Origin: Cyclospora cayetanensis
Lineage: Eukaryota; Apicomplexa; Conoidasida; Eucoccidiorida; Eimeriidae
Direction of reading: 5' to 3'
NCBI RefSeq assembly: GCF_002999335.1
Contig: NW_020312225.1
Location: forward strand, 62,001-126,000
DNA length: 64,000 nt
Position 1 is the first letter of the stretch, and each line of letters begins with the position of its first letter. This document shows, in pieces, positions 45,996 through 58,600 of the stretch. Both the position numbers and the translations under genes were made by a program. The notes under the pieces were generated by a model that was not told the origin of the DNA, searched no databases, and saw only the letters and a program-made list of their open reading frames with translations.

Positions 45996-47623
45996 CTCCA
46001 GCCGTGTGTATACCGGGGTCTTGGGATGTTGGTGTCGGGATGCAAGCTGCAAGGGGGAATGGCTCGAAGCAGTGGCTTTCAGCCTCAAGCGGAGTTCAGA
46101 AATATGGAAAGGAAGCAAAAGGTGTCAAAAGGCCATCAGCCTTGAGGTTTCATCGAAAAACCCAGCAGCAGGTGTTCGAGGCATAGGGTTAGGGGCCTCC
46201 AGACTGAGCCGCAAAGTCCCATTTGCTGCCCCAAAGACACGCAGAGCAACAAATCTGAGGATCTATAGATTACCAATTAGCGATTAGAAAAGCAGCAGCC
46301 CTTTTGCGCTCCGCTTTGCATGCATGCAAATTTGCTCTCCCATGAGGGATTTAGGATTACAGGGGCTGGGGCTTGCTTCTACGCAGGGCCCCGGTACCCC
46401 CAGTCGAGACAACAGCCCACAAGCCGCATACCATTGACTGACCTTTGAAAACACTGCGAAGCGGCTGCGTTTAGAGTTGGTGGCTTGCGTTTTAGGGTTG
46501 TACTACCGAACAACTCACTCACCCTGTAGATCCAACCAAGGGAGAAGCCTAACGCCAGCATCACTGCTTATGCATATGAGAGGGCACTAAAGGACAACCC
46601 AAATAATTCCTAGTTCTAAATGGCTGCTGGACTCAATGTTTAGCGTCATTTCCTTCTGCGCTTTCCCAAAACGTGGTAGATTAGGCGGGCGGATACGTGC
46701 GGCCAGTGGCAAGTAGAGGAACATCGATCCACAGCTCGCTGCCGCCTCATGGGATGTCCTGAGTGTCTGAGACAATGTTCCTGTGGAAACTTATGGCTTA
46801 TGGCTTGCTTCTTAGGGCCCAGGGTTCCTTAACTCAGCCTTGTCATCGCGGTGGATCCATACCTACCTAAGCTGCCTGTGAGTCTGAACTACGCTGTTCA
46901 ACAAATGTGCCGGCGGTGCGTTTTAAAAACGTTGGCAATGATCGGAATGCCCGGAGTTTGCAAATACAGTGGTCTCACGCCGACGACGGCAAACTGATAG
47001 GGTATTTGAGGCTCAGCTGCACCTCATCACATTCTAATTTAGAAACGACTAATGTACTAAATTAATTTGGCGTACTTTTTGCAGAGCACTGTTAGAACCG
47101 CACAGGAAGACCCAAGTTTGCCTGAGCGTGGAGTAGATGCTAGTGCAACTAGCTGAAATCGCTGCGAGTGCGTCGAGAATCGTGCTATGTCCAACTTAGC
47201 TGGCCGTCTCCCATTTCACGTGGAGCTTTGAGGGAGACGGGCAAGGAAAGCCAACAGTTCTTTTGGGCAATGTCCCAAAATCTACCTTTAAAATGACTCT
47301 AGAGCAAAGCGTCTTCTCACGGAGGCCTCAGATGGAGCGGTACATTCGATAAAGCAGCATAGCTCAGTGCAGCCAGGCTGTCAGAGATGTAGATTACTTT
47401 TTAGTTCCCCGCTGAAGGGCAAAGAGCGGTCATTGAAGCATACTTGTTGGACGAAGAGGCATATCAGTGGTAAATTTATTCATGAAGAGGACTTGCATGT
47501 CTCGAAAAGATTACTACAGCTCAAGCCATCATGCAAGCTCTGATTTATCAATTCATGCCCAGACCAGCTTAAGTGCCAGCTTTGTGGGAGAAGCTGAGGC
47601 GGAGTTGTCTTCCAAATAATTAA
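45996..47623. other. No gene recognised
   Basis: Upstream flank of the NADAR-FHA gene. Short frames only and AT-rich towards 47 kb. No promoter motif could be named. Confidence 0.4.
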
Positions 47624-48181
47624 TTATTCGAGAAACAGGAAACTTGGGTCGCGCAAGCCATAAAGTGGACAAACAGTTGCTCTACCAGTCGTATCTCCGA
47701 CGTACTCAAAGTGTCGCTTCGGGAGATTGCAGTATGAACAGCGACTTAGCAGTCCACCAGCCGTCCGGCGGGACCTCCCTAGATACTTAATCAACTGAGG
47801 CTTTTGTAGAAACTGACCCCAATTCTTCAGTGTCCGGCCAAATCTGGAAATCCAAATTAAGACATTGGAGTCAGTGGACGTTGGGGCGGGGTCAACCCCT
47901 ACTAGCCTAGCATCCGAGGTGAACGAAAGAAGGATGCCAAACGTCTCCTCATGCCGTGCTCCCGACAACGTACCCCCTTCTAGTATGAGAACTTGAGGCA
48001 CACAATCCATAACTCCAAGTGCAAGTAAAGGGCACACAAGCCAAGCAAGGGGAGCAGGCCCACCGAAACCGGTTCTTGGCGAGCACAGATGGAGCATTAA
48101 GAAAACAGAGAACCCCACACGCAGGCTGCGGCATAGCAAATAGGTACATAGAGCACAAAGCTGCACCTTGAAACCTGCCAT
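47624..48181 (-). CDS. Weak hypothetical membrane or secreted protein
   Basis: Open frame of 185 aa from ATG 48181 in good context (CCCATGG). The N-terminus is hydrophobic (MAGFKVQLCALCTYLLCRSL.. and VGFSVFLMLHLC), compatible with a signal peptide or membrane helices. A central segment follows (VLILEGGTLSGARHEETFG; SDARLVGVDPAP). No family recognised. Part of the frame may be intron read-through. It stands alone in a gene-poor stretch. Confidence 0.3.
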   Translation of the reverse strand: MAGFKVQLCALCTYLLCRSLRVGFSVFLMLHLCSPRTGFGGPAPLAWLVCPLLALGVMDCVPQVLILEGGTLSGARHEETFGILLSFTSDARLVGVDPAPTSTDSNVLIWISRFGRTLKNWGQFLQKPQLIKYLGRSRRTAGGLLSRCSYCNLPKRHFEYVGDTTGRATVCPLYGLRDPSFLFLE

Positions 48182-50356
48182 GGGTCAATTCTTGGCCGAT
48201 ACAAGTATACATTGATAGTCAAGATCGTAAGTGTTATTTGACACTGGATGTGAAGTAGATCTGTTATCCGTGGAGATGGTGCAGAAATGCGTTTTGCAGC
48301 TCCCCTCGTTAGCCCATTCCCACAAACTCAGCCTTGCTGACGGGAGGCAGACAGCCAAGCTTTGCAAGGCGACGGCAGTTTGAATGCCACTCCGAATCGT
48401 AGTAGGGCCTTATCAGCGTGGTTTGTGGAGACCGGCATTGGTGGACTCGTGTGCAATGACAGAATCCTAGGAAAGCCACCATAGACTCAAATAAAGGCGC
48501 ACATGCGGGCAACGCCACGCGGTGTAGAGTTTGTGTGGAGCTGTGATAATCCGTAGGCCGCAGTGTGTGTCGAAGCTGGATACGTATGGTTCTGATCGAT
48601 CGGCAGGCTCTATTATTTTGCACACAAAGGTGACCTTAAGACGCACTTTGCAACCAAGCCGGCAAGCCCATTTGCATTATTTCGCGGATCGGTGCATTGT
48701 CTTATTTCCTCGATTTGCATGGTAGTTGGGAGTGCAACACAGCTGTCAATATTTGCTTCCGACAGAAGTTTGGATATTCTCCGGATTATTTTCGGGCTTT
48801 GCCGCGCAGGCAAACGACCGACGTGAGGCGAAGGAATTGCAGGGAGGCGTAAAAGCGCTATATTCTAGAGAGTTTCGAAGGGGAATCGGATGAGGAAGCT
48901 AATCTCAGTGACTAGCGGAGGAACAGTCACAGCGTTCGTTGCCTGCGCGAGAAATGGCGGATTTCGTTGGTTTACAGCGCGAAAGGCTATGAGCGACCTT
49001 CCTGACTTTTCGTAGTATTTGTCTTCCCCAAGCTCACGCTCAAGGCGCCGCTTTCTTTTGGCGCATCAAGGTTTCGAACTCGCGTATGCTGCATGCATCG
49101 GCTGTATTTGCTAGCAGATATTGCTCTGTGAGGCGCGATTCTAGTGCAAAACTAGTGCTTAGTTTGATTATCCTCACACGTTTCATTTGTCTTCTGCTTT
49201 CTGAGAGCAGGAGGCTGGCACATTTCCGCGTCCCAAGGACAGCGAGCCATCGTGTTTTTATGGTCCTTGTTTGCCGTTAGCTAGGGTGCGTGCATTTCTT
49301 CCCCTTGATTTTGCGTTGCCAGTTAATGCACACACATGCGCTCTTCTTATTTGCACTGTTTTCTTGTTCAAGCCTGCCTGGAACGTTGCTAAAGGCAGGG
49401 CACTTGTATCCTGCATGCAGTTGGTCTCGACAACAGGCGCGAAACACGAGGGCGTCGGTCACGAAATTGAAGGAATTATGTAGCGGCTAAGCTACACTAA
49501 AACACTTCCTACTACACTAGCATATTTATTTTCGAACCAGTATTGCATTGCCTAAGGGTTTTGTCTGTTCGTGAATCTTAATCCTCACAGAGTACTAGCA
49601 GTTCGGTCCAAAAACAAGGTTGTTTGTGTATGGAGGGCCAAAACTCCCCAGGCACTTTTTGGTACATTCGCTAGGGTTGAATAGAAAATTTGTAAAGACT
49701 TCATTATTACTTAATTCGGCTGTTCGTATGTCTCTTATGGTACAGGAGAGAATAAGTTTGCTCAATACCATAAAAAACGTGTACCTGTGCGCTATTAGTT
49801 GCTGCACAGCTAGCCATGAGTACTCGGAATGCTTGGGGGGAGCAACAACGCCCTATTAGCTGTCTCCCTGTCCCTCCTCCCCCATACACGGACCTCAGGG
49901 GTGAAGAGAGCAGGGAGTGGGGAGAGAGACTTTATACGTGGACAGCAGCTAGTCATCGATAAGTTTCTCATCGAGTTTGTGCTGAGAATTCTACATGATT
50001 ATCCCCAGTAAAGCACTACAGTAGCGGCTCCTCTCTGTGTGAGAACAAAGCAAGCAGGCGGGAATGAGGAAAAGCTGTAAGCCTGGACCTACTCGCTTGC
50101 CACCTCCTCACTAGACTTGCTGGCCAAAGCACGTCCAAAAGCACCTGCACAGTCTTGCTCGTGTACGAAGAGAGTTGAAACATCTAAGCAACGGGTGCTA
50201 GAAGAGACACACGCTCGTCGAAATGATGATAATCGAACAAGACTTGTGGGAAGCTCAGCTCGGCTTTCACTGCCGCTTCCCTCTCTGTCGCTTCTCCTTT
50301 CGTTGATCTGATTCTTGCCCATGCAATGCTGTCGTGCTGTAATCTGGCGCTGACAC
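48182..50356. other. Intergenic, no gene recognised
   Basis: Short frames without motifs or plausible splice chains on either strand. Repeat-poor. Confidence 0.45.
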
Positions 50357-51911
50357 CTATCTCATATTGATGGCTTGCGCACCGCCCTCTCCCTGTCCCA
50401 TCTGCAAGAACTTTTGGGGCGTGATGGGCTGACCAATCGGAATTAGTGTGCTGGTAACAGGCACAATAGCAATCGCCTTGATGTTCTTCAAGTCATACAG
50501 CGCATTGTACTCCCCGATGGGCTGGGCTACGTATTCTGTTCCTGCGGAGGAAGCATCCCCGGGGGAGGCCAGTTGTAGCACCTGCACATCCGGGGCGCCA
50601 CATGCGCCAAAGTTGTCTAGAAGCATAAGCTTCGAGGGGAGTTCATTTGCAATGCAAACGAACTTGATCCAGCCCTCGTAGTACTTGCCGTCCTCCTGGA
50701 TCGCACACACAAACCCATAGTCAGAAACCTTGCAGATGGTGGATGAAGAGGCCGTTCCTGAAGGCCAAGGCTGGATAAAGACTTGCGCGGAGGAAGCTCT
50801 CAATCTCACTTCCTACTCCCCTCCGGCTGCCCTACTCTGAGGCGGCAGATGAACGCCTATACGATGCAGTATACGGATCGCCAGCGATCCGTATACTGCA
50901 TCGGCAACCCCCATGCAAACCGTGAACTCTAGCTAGGTCCCAAGCCTACAAAGCCGCCCTTCCCCTCTACAGCGATAATGCACTTGTGCCTGACCACTGC
51001 TTTATTGAAAAGCGTTTGCCTTCCGCCATTGACCTTAAACTTGTGTCTAGGGACAGCAACTGAGGGCTTGAGCCAAGCCAGGGCGCTGGGCTCGGGGGAT
51101 GTCGACCACTGTGCGTAGATGCTGTCCATCTCGCTGCTGTACCTGCAGAGAAATCAAACGGGCATGTGCACACTATGCAATGATTATATTGGAAAACGGG
51201 ATTAAAAATTGGAATTCCAGTAGGCAACGGTTTCCACCGCGACAGGGGTTTACGAGTTCAGCTTTACATGAGGTATATGCCTTCATCAAGAGGACACTGC
51301 ATCGGAGCTGAAGTCCGCCGTGCGCGTTCAACTGCGGGGGCCTGCCCAAAAGTTCGCACACGCATCGTACACCATCATCCCTCAGTGTACAGTTCATGCG
51401 TTTGTGAATGCACCCCTGTGGACCATGTATATATAGATATATATAGATATAAACACACACATAGAGTTTGCTTTTTCTTTGCGCCAGACTCGATGAAACA
51501 AATAAATGGTGGATATCTGGCTATAGCGGTACTGGGTCTAAGCGTTTGCGGTTGGTAAGCATTCAAATATTTGTATTTCAAGGCCTCTTTCTTCGGCCTT
51601 CACGCTAGATTTGCCAGTGATGTGAGCTGCGTGAGTTGTACAGTCATTGGCTTTTTCGCAGGGGCCTCTTGCTTCTTGACGGGGTGGATCACAACCTTCT
51701 GGCCGGTGCCGACCGTCACCTCTTCCGCATCCGCTGAGCCGTCGCGCTGCCCCATGCCAGAGGATTTGCTGCCTGCTGAACTCGAGACAGCAGCGGTGGA
51801 AGCTGCTCCTCCCAGCTTGGCATCCCCCGGAGACTCATCGCCCCCGTCATGCCGCTCCTCCGTGTGTACCTCCGCCGGAGCGGCGGATTCAGCGCAGCAA
51901 CAGGCAAACAT
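50357..51911 (-). CDS. IMP1-like (immune mapped protein 1 family) protein, tentative
   Basis: Three exons in phase: 51911-51604, 51142-50950 and 50770-50357, giving 304 aa. The N-terminus MFACCCAES carries clustered Cys suited to palmitoylation but has no Gly2 for myristoylation. Then comes an acidic Ala/Ser/Glu linker of about 90 residues. Exons 2-3 encode a compact, strand-rich region: YAQWSTSPEPSALAWLKPSV, PRHKFKVNGG, FNKAVVRHKCIIAVEGKGGF, then SDYGFVCAIQEDGKYYEGWI, KFVCIANELPSKLMLL and DLKNIKAIAIVPVTSTLIP. Architecture (acylated end, disordered linker, two beta-rich subdomains) and the HKFKVNG..FNKAVV..HKC run resemble apicomplexan IMP1 antigens, which sit at the plasma membrane of sporozoites and tachyzoites. 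This is from memory of the family, not a search, so treat the name as tentative. The second intron contains a perfect hairpin. Confidence 0.5.
50862..50903. repeat. Perfect 20-bp inverted repeat with 2-nt loop
   Basis: The left arm 50862-50881 is the exact reverse complement of the right arm 50884-50903, separated by CA. It lies in the 179-nt intron between exons 2 and 3 of the IMP1-like gene. Confidence 0.95.
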
Positions 51912-52664
51912 TTTCTGTGCAAAGGTTGGGGTCTAGGCAAAAGCCACGTGGGGTTGCGGTTTTAGATGATGGCCCTAAGGACAGTAGCAGTTGCCCTGTA
52001 GGCTGGAGAGGCGAGAAAAAGAGGAAGGGGGACCAGTTCGCTACTACGCAGCCTTGGGGCGCTGTACATACACGCCCCCTGAATTTTCTGGATTCCCCAA
52101 ACGAATGGTGGCCTGCAAGAGAAATAAAGCTCGCAACAATGGTAATTCTTGAACAAAACCATCAAAAAGGCAAGGCAAAGCATACCGACAAGGCGGAGGA
52201 CCTAGCTACAACCGCTGGACCGGCATGCTTTTGTGGGAGCAGCCAGCGAGAGATTCATGCCGTGTGCGCCTCGCCTAAAATAGAGCGGCGAGTGAGGGTT
52301 TTGGCTTGTTTTTCGGGGTTCTATTTCTTGTAGAAGGGTTATTGAACTCGTTTTGAGCCTGTACTGCTAACCTAGCCGTGGTAAGCAACCCACCACCGTC
52401 GTGCCTACAGGCAACGGGACCACTGCTGCGTCGATTCGTGGTGTTTGCCTCACGGTTTAGAATATCTGCTTGCAACTTAATCATTCGTGCTTTTATTTGC
52501 GGATAAGATAGCTCCCCATTCGGTAGTGATAGTAAACTCCGGGACCGTGCCGCGCGCTGTGTAGCAATCAGCAGACCCCACAGAGTCGATGGAGGACAGC
52601 CCCTAGGTTTTTTGCGACGCGCAGTGCAGCGCGAAGGGGTCCTCACAAATGTTTTCGGTGGAAA
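51912..52664. other. Divergent intergenic region
   Basis: Lies between the 5' ends of the IMP1-like gene (-) and mL54 (+), so it probably holds both promoters. No named motif is seen. Short frames at 51917-52333 (+) and 52275-52646 (-) lack support. Confidence 0.5.
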
Positions 52665-54101
52665 ATGGCTTTAGGGAGCGTCCACTGTGTGCCAACGCGT
52701 GTGCTGAGGGGCCCTTGGAACCCCCTTGCGCTTCGTATTGGGAGCGGCGCACTCCACATAGGAGGGGGTTACCCAACACTAACCCTCCATAGCGTTCCAC
52801 AACCGCGGGTTCGACTTGTTCAGTGCAGCTCTCCACCTCCAACCTGCATGAAAGAAGGCTCAAAGGGTCGACCTTTCCCAGCTCGTGGGGGCCCCCTTGC
52901 AGCTCCCGCACCCGAGGGGCCCACCTCGACGTCTCCGAGGGTTCCTGTGCAGTGCACCATCTTCTTACAGGTTTTATGCCCCTCGCGTGTCTTGCTGGCT
53001 CCGAAGAAGAAGGGGCCCTCATCAGCGGGCGGAGGGGGGGCCTCAGGAAGCCCACGGGGAGCTGGGGGGGGGGGCGGCCCAGGGAAGGGCGACGGCGGGT
53101 ACGATCACATATTCAATATCTACAAAGACATCGATGAGGATCACAAGCTTCTGCCAGACGCATGTTACCCCAAGTGGCTGTGGCAGCTGCAGGGGAAGCC
53201 CAAAAGCTACGGTCAACTCGCGATGATGTTCCTTTACGGCAAGGTGCGGTGTAAGGGAAGAGCAAAGAACAGAGAGATTCCCGCCTAAAGGGAGCAGAAG
53301 AGCTGGCAGGGAGAGGCATTTAGCACAGTGGGGTTGTATTGGTTGCAGAGAGCTAGGAAATCAGGGCGCTATATGCGCATAGTGCTACTCGCCGTTAGGG
53401 TTTGTGCTTCAACACGATATCTCATGCTTGTGCTTCTTCTCCTGGCCCTCTATGCTGGTGTCGTTTTTCTCATTATAGCTTTTGCTCTCAATATGACGTA
53501 GCTATTTACCTTGCCCGCAAAAGTTCGCATCGCCCTGTGTGCCAAGAGAAAACCTTCTGCTGCCTTCGCGTTGACTAGGCGTCTGTTTGCGGCAATTTCC
53601 CACGGGCGACCCCGTTCTAGCACTGAGGGCCTCGTGAATCGTCTCCTCCCCTCTTACCAGCAGGGCCATATAAACACACAGACAGATAGATACGCAGACA
53701 AACGAGCATGGCCAAACACACCGACACAAGTGTTCTCGCTCGCATTCGTTGAACGCGTCGCGCACTGCCGTTATTCCCTCCTCTGGTCGTACTCTCCCCA
53801 TGTCTTGTGCGCGGGCTGCAGCCTCCATTTTGTGTGGCTGTCCTCTTTTGACGTGCCTTTACTGTATATACTAGTCACTGCCGCAGTGTGGAAGTCGATG
53901 CCTTCACACAAACATGTGTGCATGCCAATGTGTTCTGTGTATATCTGTCAATGCCTTTCTGCACAGGGTCTAGAAAAAGCCACGTCCTCAGAGTTTCTGC
54001 GGTTTTGCCGGCTTCATCGGAAGACGCAGATTCAGCTGAACAACGCGCGACTGAAGAAAAGTAAAAGAAATTCTATTAAGCCCATTTTTTGGGACGTCTA
54101 A
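52665..54101 (+). CDS. Mitochondrial large ribosomal subunit protein mL54
   Basis: Two exons, 52665-53243 and 53967-54101, in phase 0, 237 aa. The start ATG 52665 (GAAAATGG) opens a basic, Arg/Gly/Pro-rich targeting region (MALGSVHCVPTRVLRGPWNP). A Gly/Pro low-complexity stretch follows. The family core is HKLLPDACYPKWLWQLQGKP.., matching the LPD..YP.WLW signature of mL54, and exon 2 gives SSEFLRFCRLHRKTQIQLNN.., matching the C-terminal basic helix that packs on mitoribosomal RNA. The 723-nt intron begins AAG|GTGCGG and ends CTGCACAG. The N-terminal extension of about 140 residues is longer than usual. A short in-frame intron near 52940-52975 cannot be ruled out. Confidence 0.8.
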
Positions 54102-54661
54102 TCCATTAGGCATGTATTTAGGTGCTCCGAAAACCCTCGGCGCCACCCCTTGGGGGTTAGCTGCTTCAAAATCTCTAGAGGGTGTTTTGGATCTTTTTTC
54201 ACTTACGGAAGTACACGAGTACTGAGGTCTCGCTTCCGTAGCGCAAGTTGCTCAGACGCGCCATATGCAGTCGATGCGGCTACGGCCGCTGCGTGCTCTG
54301 GGCCTTTGCAATTTTGAAGGGAACTCGCGGGTAGCCTGTTGCAGCGCTCTGAAAAACAGCCGCGACGGCTTTAGGAGCTGCAGCACTCAATGCGGGGAAG
54401 AGGCGTGGTGGCCTCCAGAGACAGAGCTACAGCAGCATCCTCCCACTCCTAACTAAGACGTCTTTTCTAGTGTACAGACCTGCAGGTTACCTTTGTATTT
54501 AACGGGGCCCCCTCTTCCCAATCATTTAACGGGGCCCCCAAGCCGAAAAACAGGTCCCTTCGGGCCATAGAAACGGGTTCCCGCACGAGACGACGAAAAC
54601 ACCCCCCCTTAGATGCCCTGCAGAATAAAGCATCCTTATACGCTGTTTGACCCGCCGCTGT
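54102..54661. other. No gene recognised
   Basis: 3' flank of mL54. It contains two copies of aacggggccccc near 54500 and 54529. Nothing coding is evident. Confidence 0.5.
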
Positions 54662-55500
54662 CTATTCGTTCCGTGCATGCGTTCCGTCTGGACGAATTCG
54701 CGCTCCGAGCCGCTGCAGGTTCCGCCGTGTGGTCTGCCGCCGTCCCCAGCTGATCCCGAGTTGAGCACCGCTGCGGCTGTTTTGATTCTGGTTCTGGCTG
54801 CTGGGCGTGCTGGCGGAGCTCCCCTGACTGGTGCGGAGGGAGAGCTGGGGTGATCCGCGGAAGGGCACTTTGCTGCTGCGGCTGCACAGCTCAAGAGATG
54901 GGAGCATAGAGGCGGCGGCAGCAGAAGCAGCAGCTGCTTCAGAAATCGCAGCAGCAACGCCTGCGGCGGGGAGGTCTAGCGCCCCCATAATGGCCGCTAC
55001 TTCTGTTAGGCCCAGGCTCTCCACTGCTGCTGTGGGCGCTGAGTTTGCGATTCCTTCGTGCGGCTCGAAGCTCTTGAGTCCCTTAGAGCTTCTCTGCCTC
55101 CTCTTTCCCGTTTGGCGTGTTGCTGCCTCTGCTGCCGGGCTGGAAGGAAAAGCACGAGCTGCGGATGCGGAACGGCTCAAAGCGGGGAGCAGACACCACG
55201 GGTTGACTCCCTCGGGGGGTCGCCGCTCGGCTAGGCAAGCCAGAGGTCCCTCCAAGTCCTCTCTACCCTCATTCGTGGACACCACGAGGCCGCCCGCTGA
55301 GACTGCTGCCGAAGCAGCAGCCTCCGCAGCTGCAGCACGGGCTGCTGCTGTCTCTTCTGCGGCTTCCCGCTTTGCATGCGGGCCCCGAATGGGTGGTCGC
55401 ACGTTGGGGGGCTGTGGGGAGAACCTGAGGCCCTCGCTGCAGCACAAACCTCCAGGTGACTGGCCTTCAGCTGAGCGAATAGAGCTAAGAGCTTTTAGGA
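54662..55500 (-). other. Ala/Ser-rich open region, strand uncertain
   Basis: Both strands are open for more than 250 codons because of GCN/CTG-rich composition. The minus frame (..TEVAAIMGALDLPAAG..; ends ..HARNE before 54662) is favoured since it lies directly downstream of the NOL9-like gene on the same strand and could be a low-complexity C-terminal exon. The plus frame (54831-55634) is the alternative. No domain is visible in either. Confidence 0.3.
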
Positions 55501-55644
55501 GGCAGAAAGGGGACGGGAGCAAGGAATCAATGCAGTCGCGCAGGACGCGACGACCGAAGGAAGCACCAGACGAACACCCCAGGCAGCAGCAAAGACGCAC
55601 CCAAACGTACAAACAAACACATCGCCCTAAGTAAAAGATGCCCC

Positions 55645-58600
55645 TTACCCGAGAGCCAGCGTATTGCATTTGCTTAGTGTTGTGGCGGTGACGAGACTGG
55701 AAGGAATCAGAGCCATCGCCTGCAGCACAGAAGCATGCAGCATTAGTAATCCGCCGAAAACACGCTGCAGCGGGAGCACCTGCGACCACGGAAACTGCCG
55801 GGAGAGGATGCAGCCCCCGCCGTTCTGTGCCCCAACGAATGCATCAGCAGCGCCGGCGACAACCAATGCAAGAGCAGGCAGATCCTGCTGCTTTCCGCGA
55901 GCCATGGCTCTTCATGCAACAACGCCTCCTTTTGTATGTACCGTGGCGGTCTCCACATCAACGTGAAGTATAAACGCGAGACACAGCTGGTGCAGGTGCG
56001 CCTCGTTCTGAGTCAAATGTAGAAGGAATTTTCGGTTCTCGACGCAGGAGACACAGCAGCAGTTGCAGCTGCAGCAGCTCCGCTTGTTGCTGCTCCTGCC
56101 GACGCGCTGGCAGGTCGGATCCCACACCATGGCCACCGTAGAACGGGGCAGGGCCTGCAGCAGCTGGGAAACACGCAAACAAAAGCAGCAGCAGCCGCGG
56201 GGAAAAAATATCCAGAGGAACCTGTTGCTCTTGAGTGTGCGCCAGGACACAAACAGAATGAGCAGCCCACCCTAATATTTATGCAAACCCTTAAACCACG
56301 GTACTACACAAATCGGGAGTTCCTGGGTACTATCTCAAGGCCTGGTGATGAAACCCTCTGCTACGCCCTGCAACAGAACCTTGACTGCCGAATTTCTCGT
56401 CCTGCAAGGTCTCCCTGCAAGTGCCCCTGCCCCTGCGTTCACCTGTGCTGCTAGGGACGGCAAAAGGTCCTCAGGCGGTAGCTGAGGCAGCGCTATTTGA
56501 AGTCGCTGCAGCTGGATAGACACCACAGAAAACGCCGGCGGAAACTGCTGCTGCTGCTGCATGCCCTGCTGCGGTTGCAAAAGCAACTGCTGCTGGAGTG
56601 GTAACAGCAAGGACTCCCAGGAAAGGTCAGCGCCGCAGAGTGGCAGCTTTTGAGCAGCGGGCTGCTGCTGCTGTTGCTTCTTCTTCCACTGTTGCATGTG
56701 CTGCTGCGACTGCTGCTGCTGCGGCAGCAGAGTTGCGGGGGCCCCACACAACGGCGCTAAGGCGCAGAGCTGCTGCCATGTAGATAAAGAGACGGCATAG
56801 AAATGCTCCTGCTCTTGCTGCGGCGGACGAAGCAGCTGGGGTAGCAGCAGTTGCTGGTGTTGCAGCAACAGAGAGGCAAACCGCAGCCAACGCAGAGACA
56901 GCGGGAGAGGCCCCGGAATGGGGCAGGCGCAAAACAAAGAAAAGAAGGCGCCAAGGAGAATAGAGGCACCCACTGTTTCGAGCACGCAGCTCTCGACAGC
57001 ACACAAGCTGCTGCTGGTGCTGCTGTTGCTGCCGCTGTGGTCATTGGTCTTGCTATTTGGGGAAACCAAGAAGCAGCGGCATGCTTTGCATTTGGCAGAC
57101 ACCTCTTCTGACGCCTTGGCTGCGAAACTGCAAGGAGGAGGGTGCTTGCCATAGAAAACTTGCAGCTGTCTCCTGTGGCGAGTTGCCAATGGCTGCTGCT
57201 CCCTCTGCCACGCGAAATGGTCTGTTGCTGCAGCAAGAATGTGCTGCTGCAGTAGCCGAAAAGAGGGAATAGACAAGACAGTTAGCCCGCAAAGGTTTGG
57301 GGCTTGAGGTAAAAAGAACTCCTCGCTCCTGCAATCACAAACCAAGACAACCCGAATGGTTAAGCCCTAGTCATTGAACACAGAATCGCTCACGGCTGTC
57401 CTAGATCCAGTTGAGGCATGGTTATGCACTGGCAGTCCATCTAATCCAAAAAGCTCACGTGTGAAAAGGAGTCTCCTTGCGGCTATTCTGCCGCAACAAT
57501 TCTACAACCGAGTTCACCTCTTTGCCATCAACACTACTGCTGCAGCCGCTGCTGTTGCCACGGCTGCACGAAAGGCGGTCATGCGGGAGCCGCAGGCAAC
57601 GAAAGGTTTGAGGAAAATTTGCAGTGTATATATGCCTCAGTGTCTCTGTCCAATCCGCAGGCACTACTTTTTCTGCAGCTGTGGTCTGAACATTCGGCAA
57701 TATTTGAGCCTTCTTGGCCTTCTTTAAAGGGCTTCCTGTTTCTCCTACTGCGGCTGCTGTATCCTGAGCTTGCGGCTGCAGATCCCGTGAGCGCCGCGCA
57801 GGAACTTCCACGACCACGGCTGCTCCCTTGTGCTGCTGCGCCTGAGTTTGCGGTTGTAGACTTGGTTGTGGCTGTTGAGGTTGTTCGTTTTGTTGCTCAT
57901 GTTGGTCATCTTGCTGTTGCAGTTGAACCATCTCGACGCCGGCGTCCTGCAGCAGCTTTTGCAGCAAGGGACCCTCCGGATCATCCTCTAGCAATAAGCA
58001 ACAGCAGCAACTGCTGCGCTGCAGCAGCAGTGGCAGGAGCCGCTGGCCTAGCCCTACAGTCCATCCCGGCGAATTTACAATGAGGGGCGCAGTTAAGCAT
58101 GCTTCCTTGTTGCTAACGATATTGCCCTGGTTCTTACTGCAGTTGCAGGCGGATCTAACTGTAGTTTGTGGAATCTTTGAGCAGCGTTCCGAAAGGCGCT
58201 CTGCTACCTCCGGTGCCGCCCGTGGAGCTGCGTCGTCTCTTGTTGCTGCTTCATGGAATTCCCCGCTGCAGGCATTACCCCTGTAGGCAGCAAGGCAGGT
58301 GTCGATACACCTCAAATACCTGTGTGGGGCAGACTTCGGATTCACATCTCCGAAAAAGACTTGCCGTACAACTCGATAGCCAGCTCGGCGCTGCTGCTGT
58401 TGTTGGTGCTGCTGCCGCTGCGTTTCCTCGAGAATAACGACCTCAGGGGTGGCGGCAGGGGGTGAGGAGGACACAAGGCCCTCGCAAGCTTCCTGCTCCT
58501 CAGAAGCCGCCCTGGTGAAACACTTTTCTTCAGTTGAGGATTGGGCCCCTTTTGGATGCCCCTCGCCTGTGGATTCCTTAAGTTCTGAATCGCTCAAGAG

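Noticed and set aside
54831..55634. 267-codon plus-strand frame
   Set aside because: GCN-rich composition keeps both strands open. The minus strand is favoured by continuity with the NOL9-like gene, but neither is secure.
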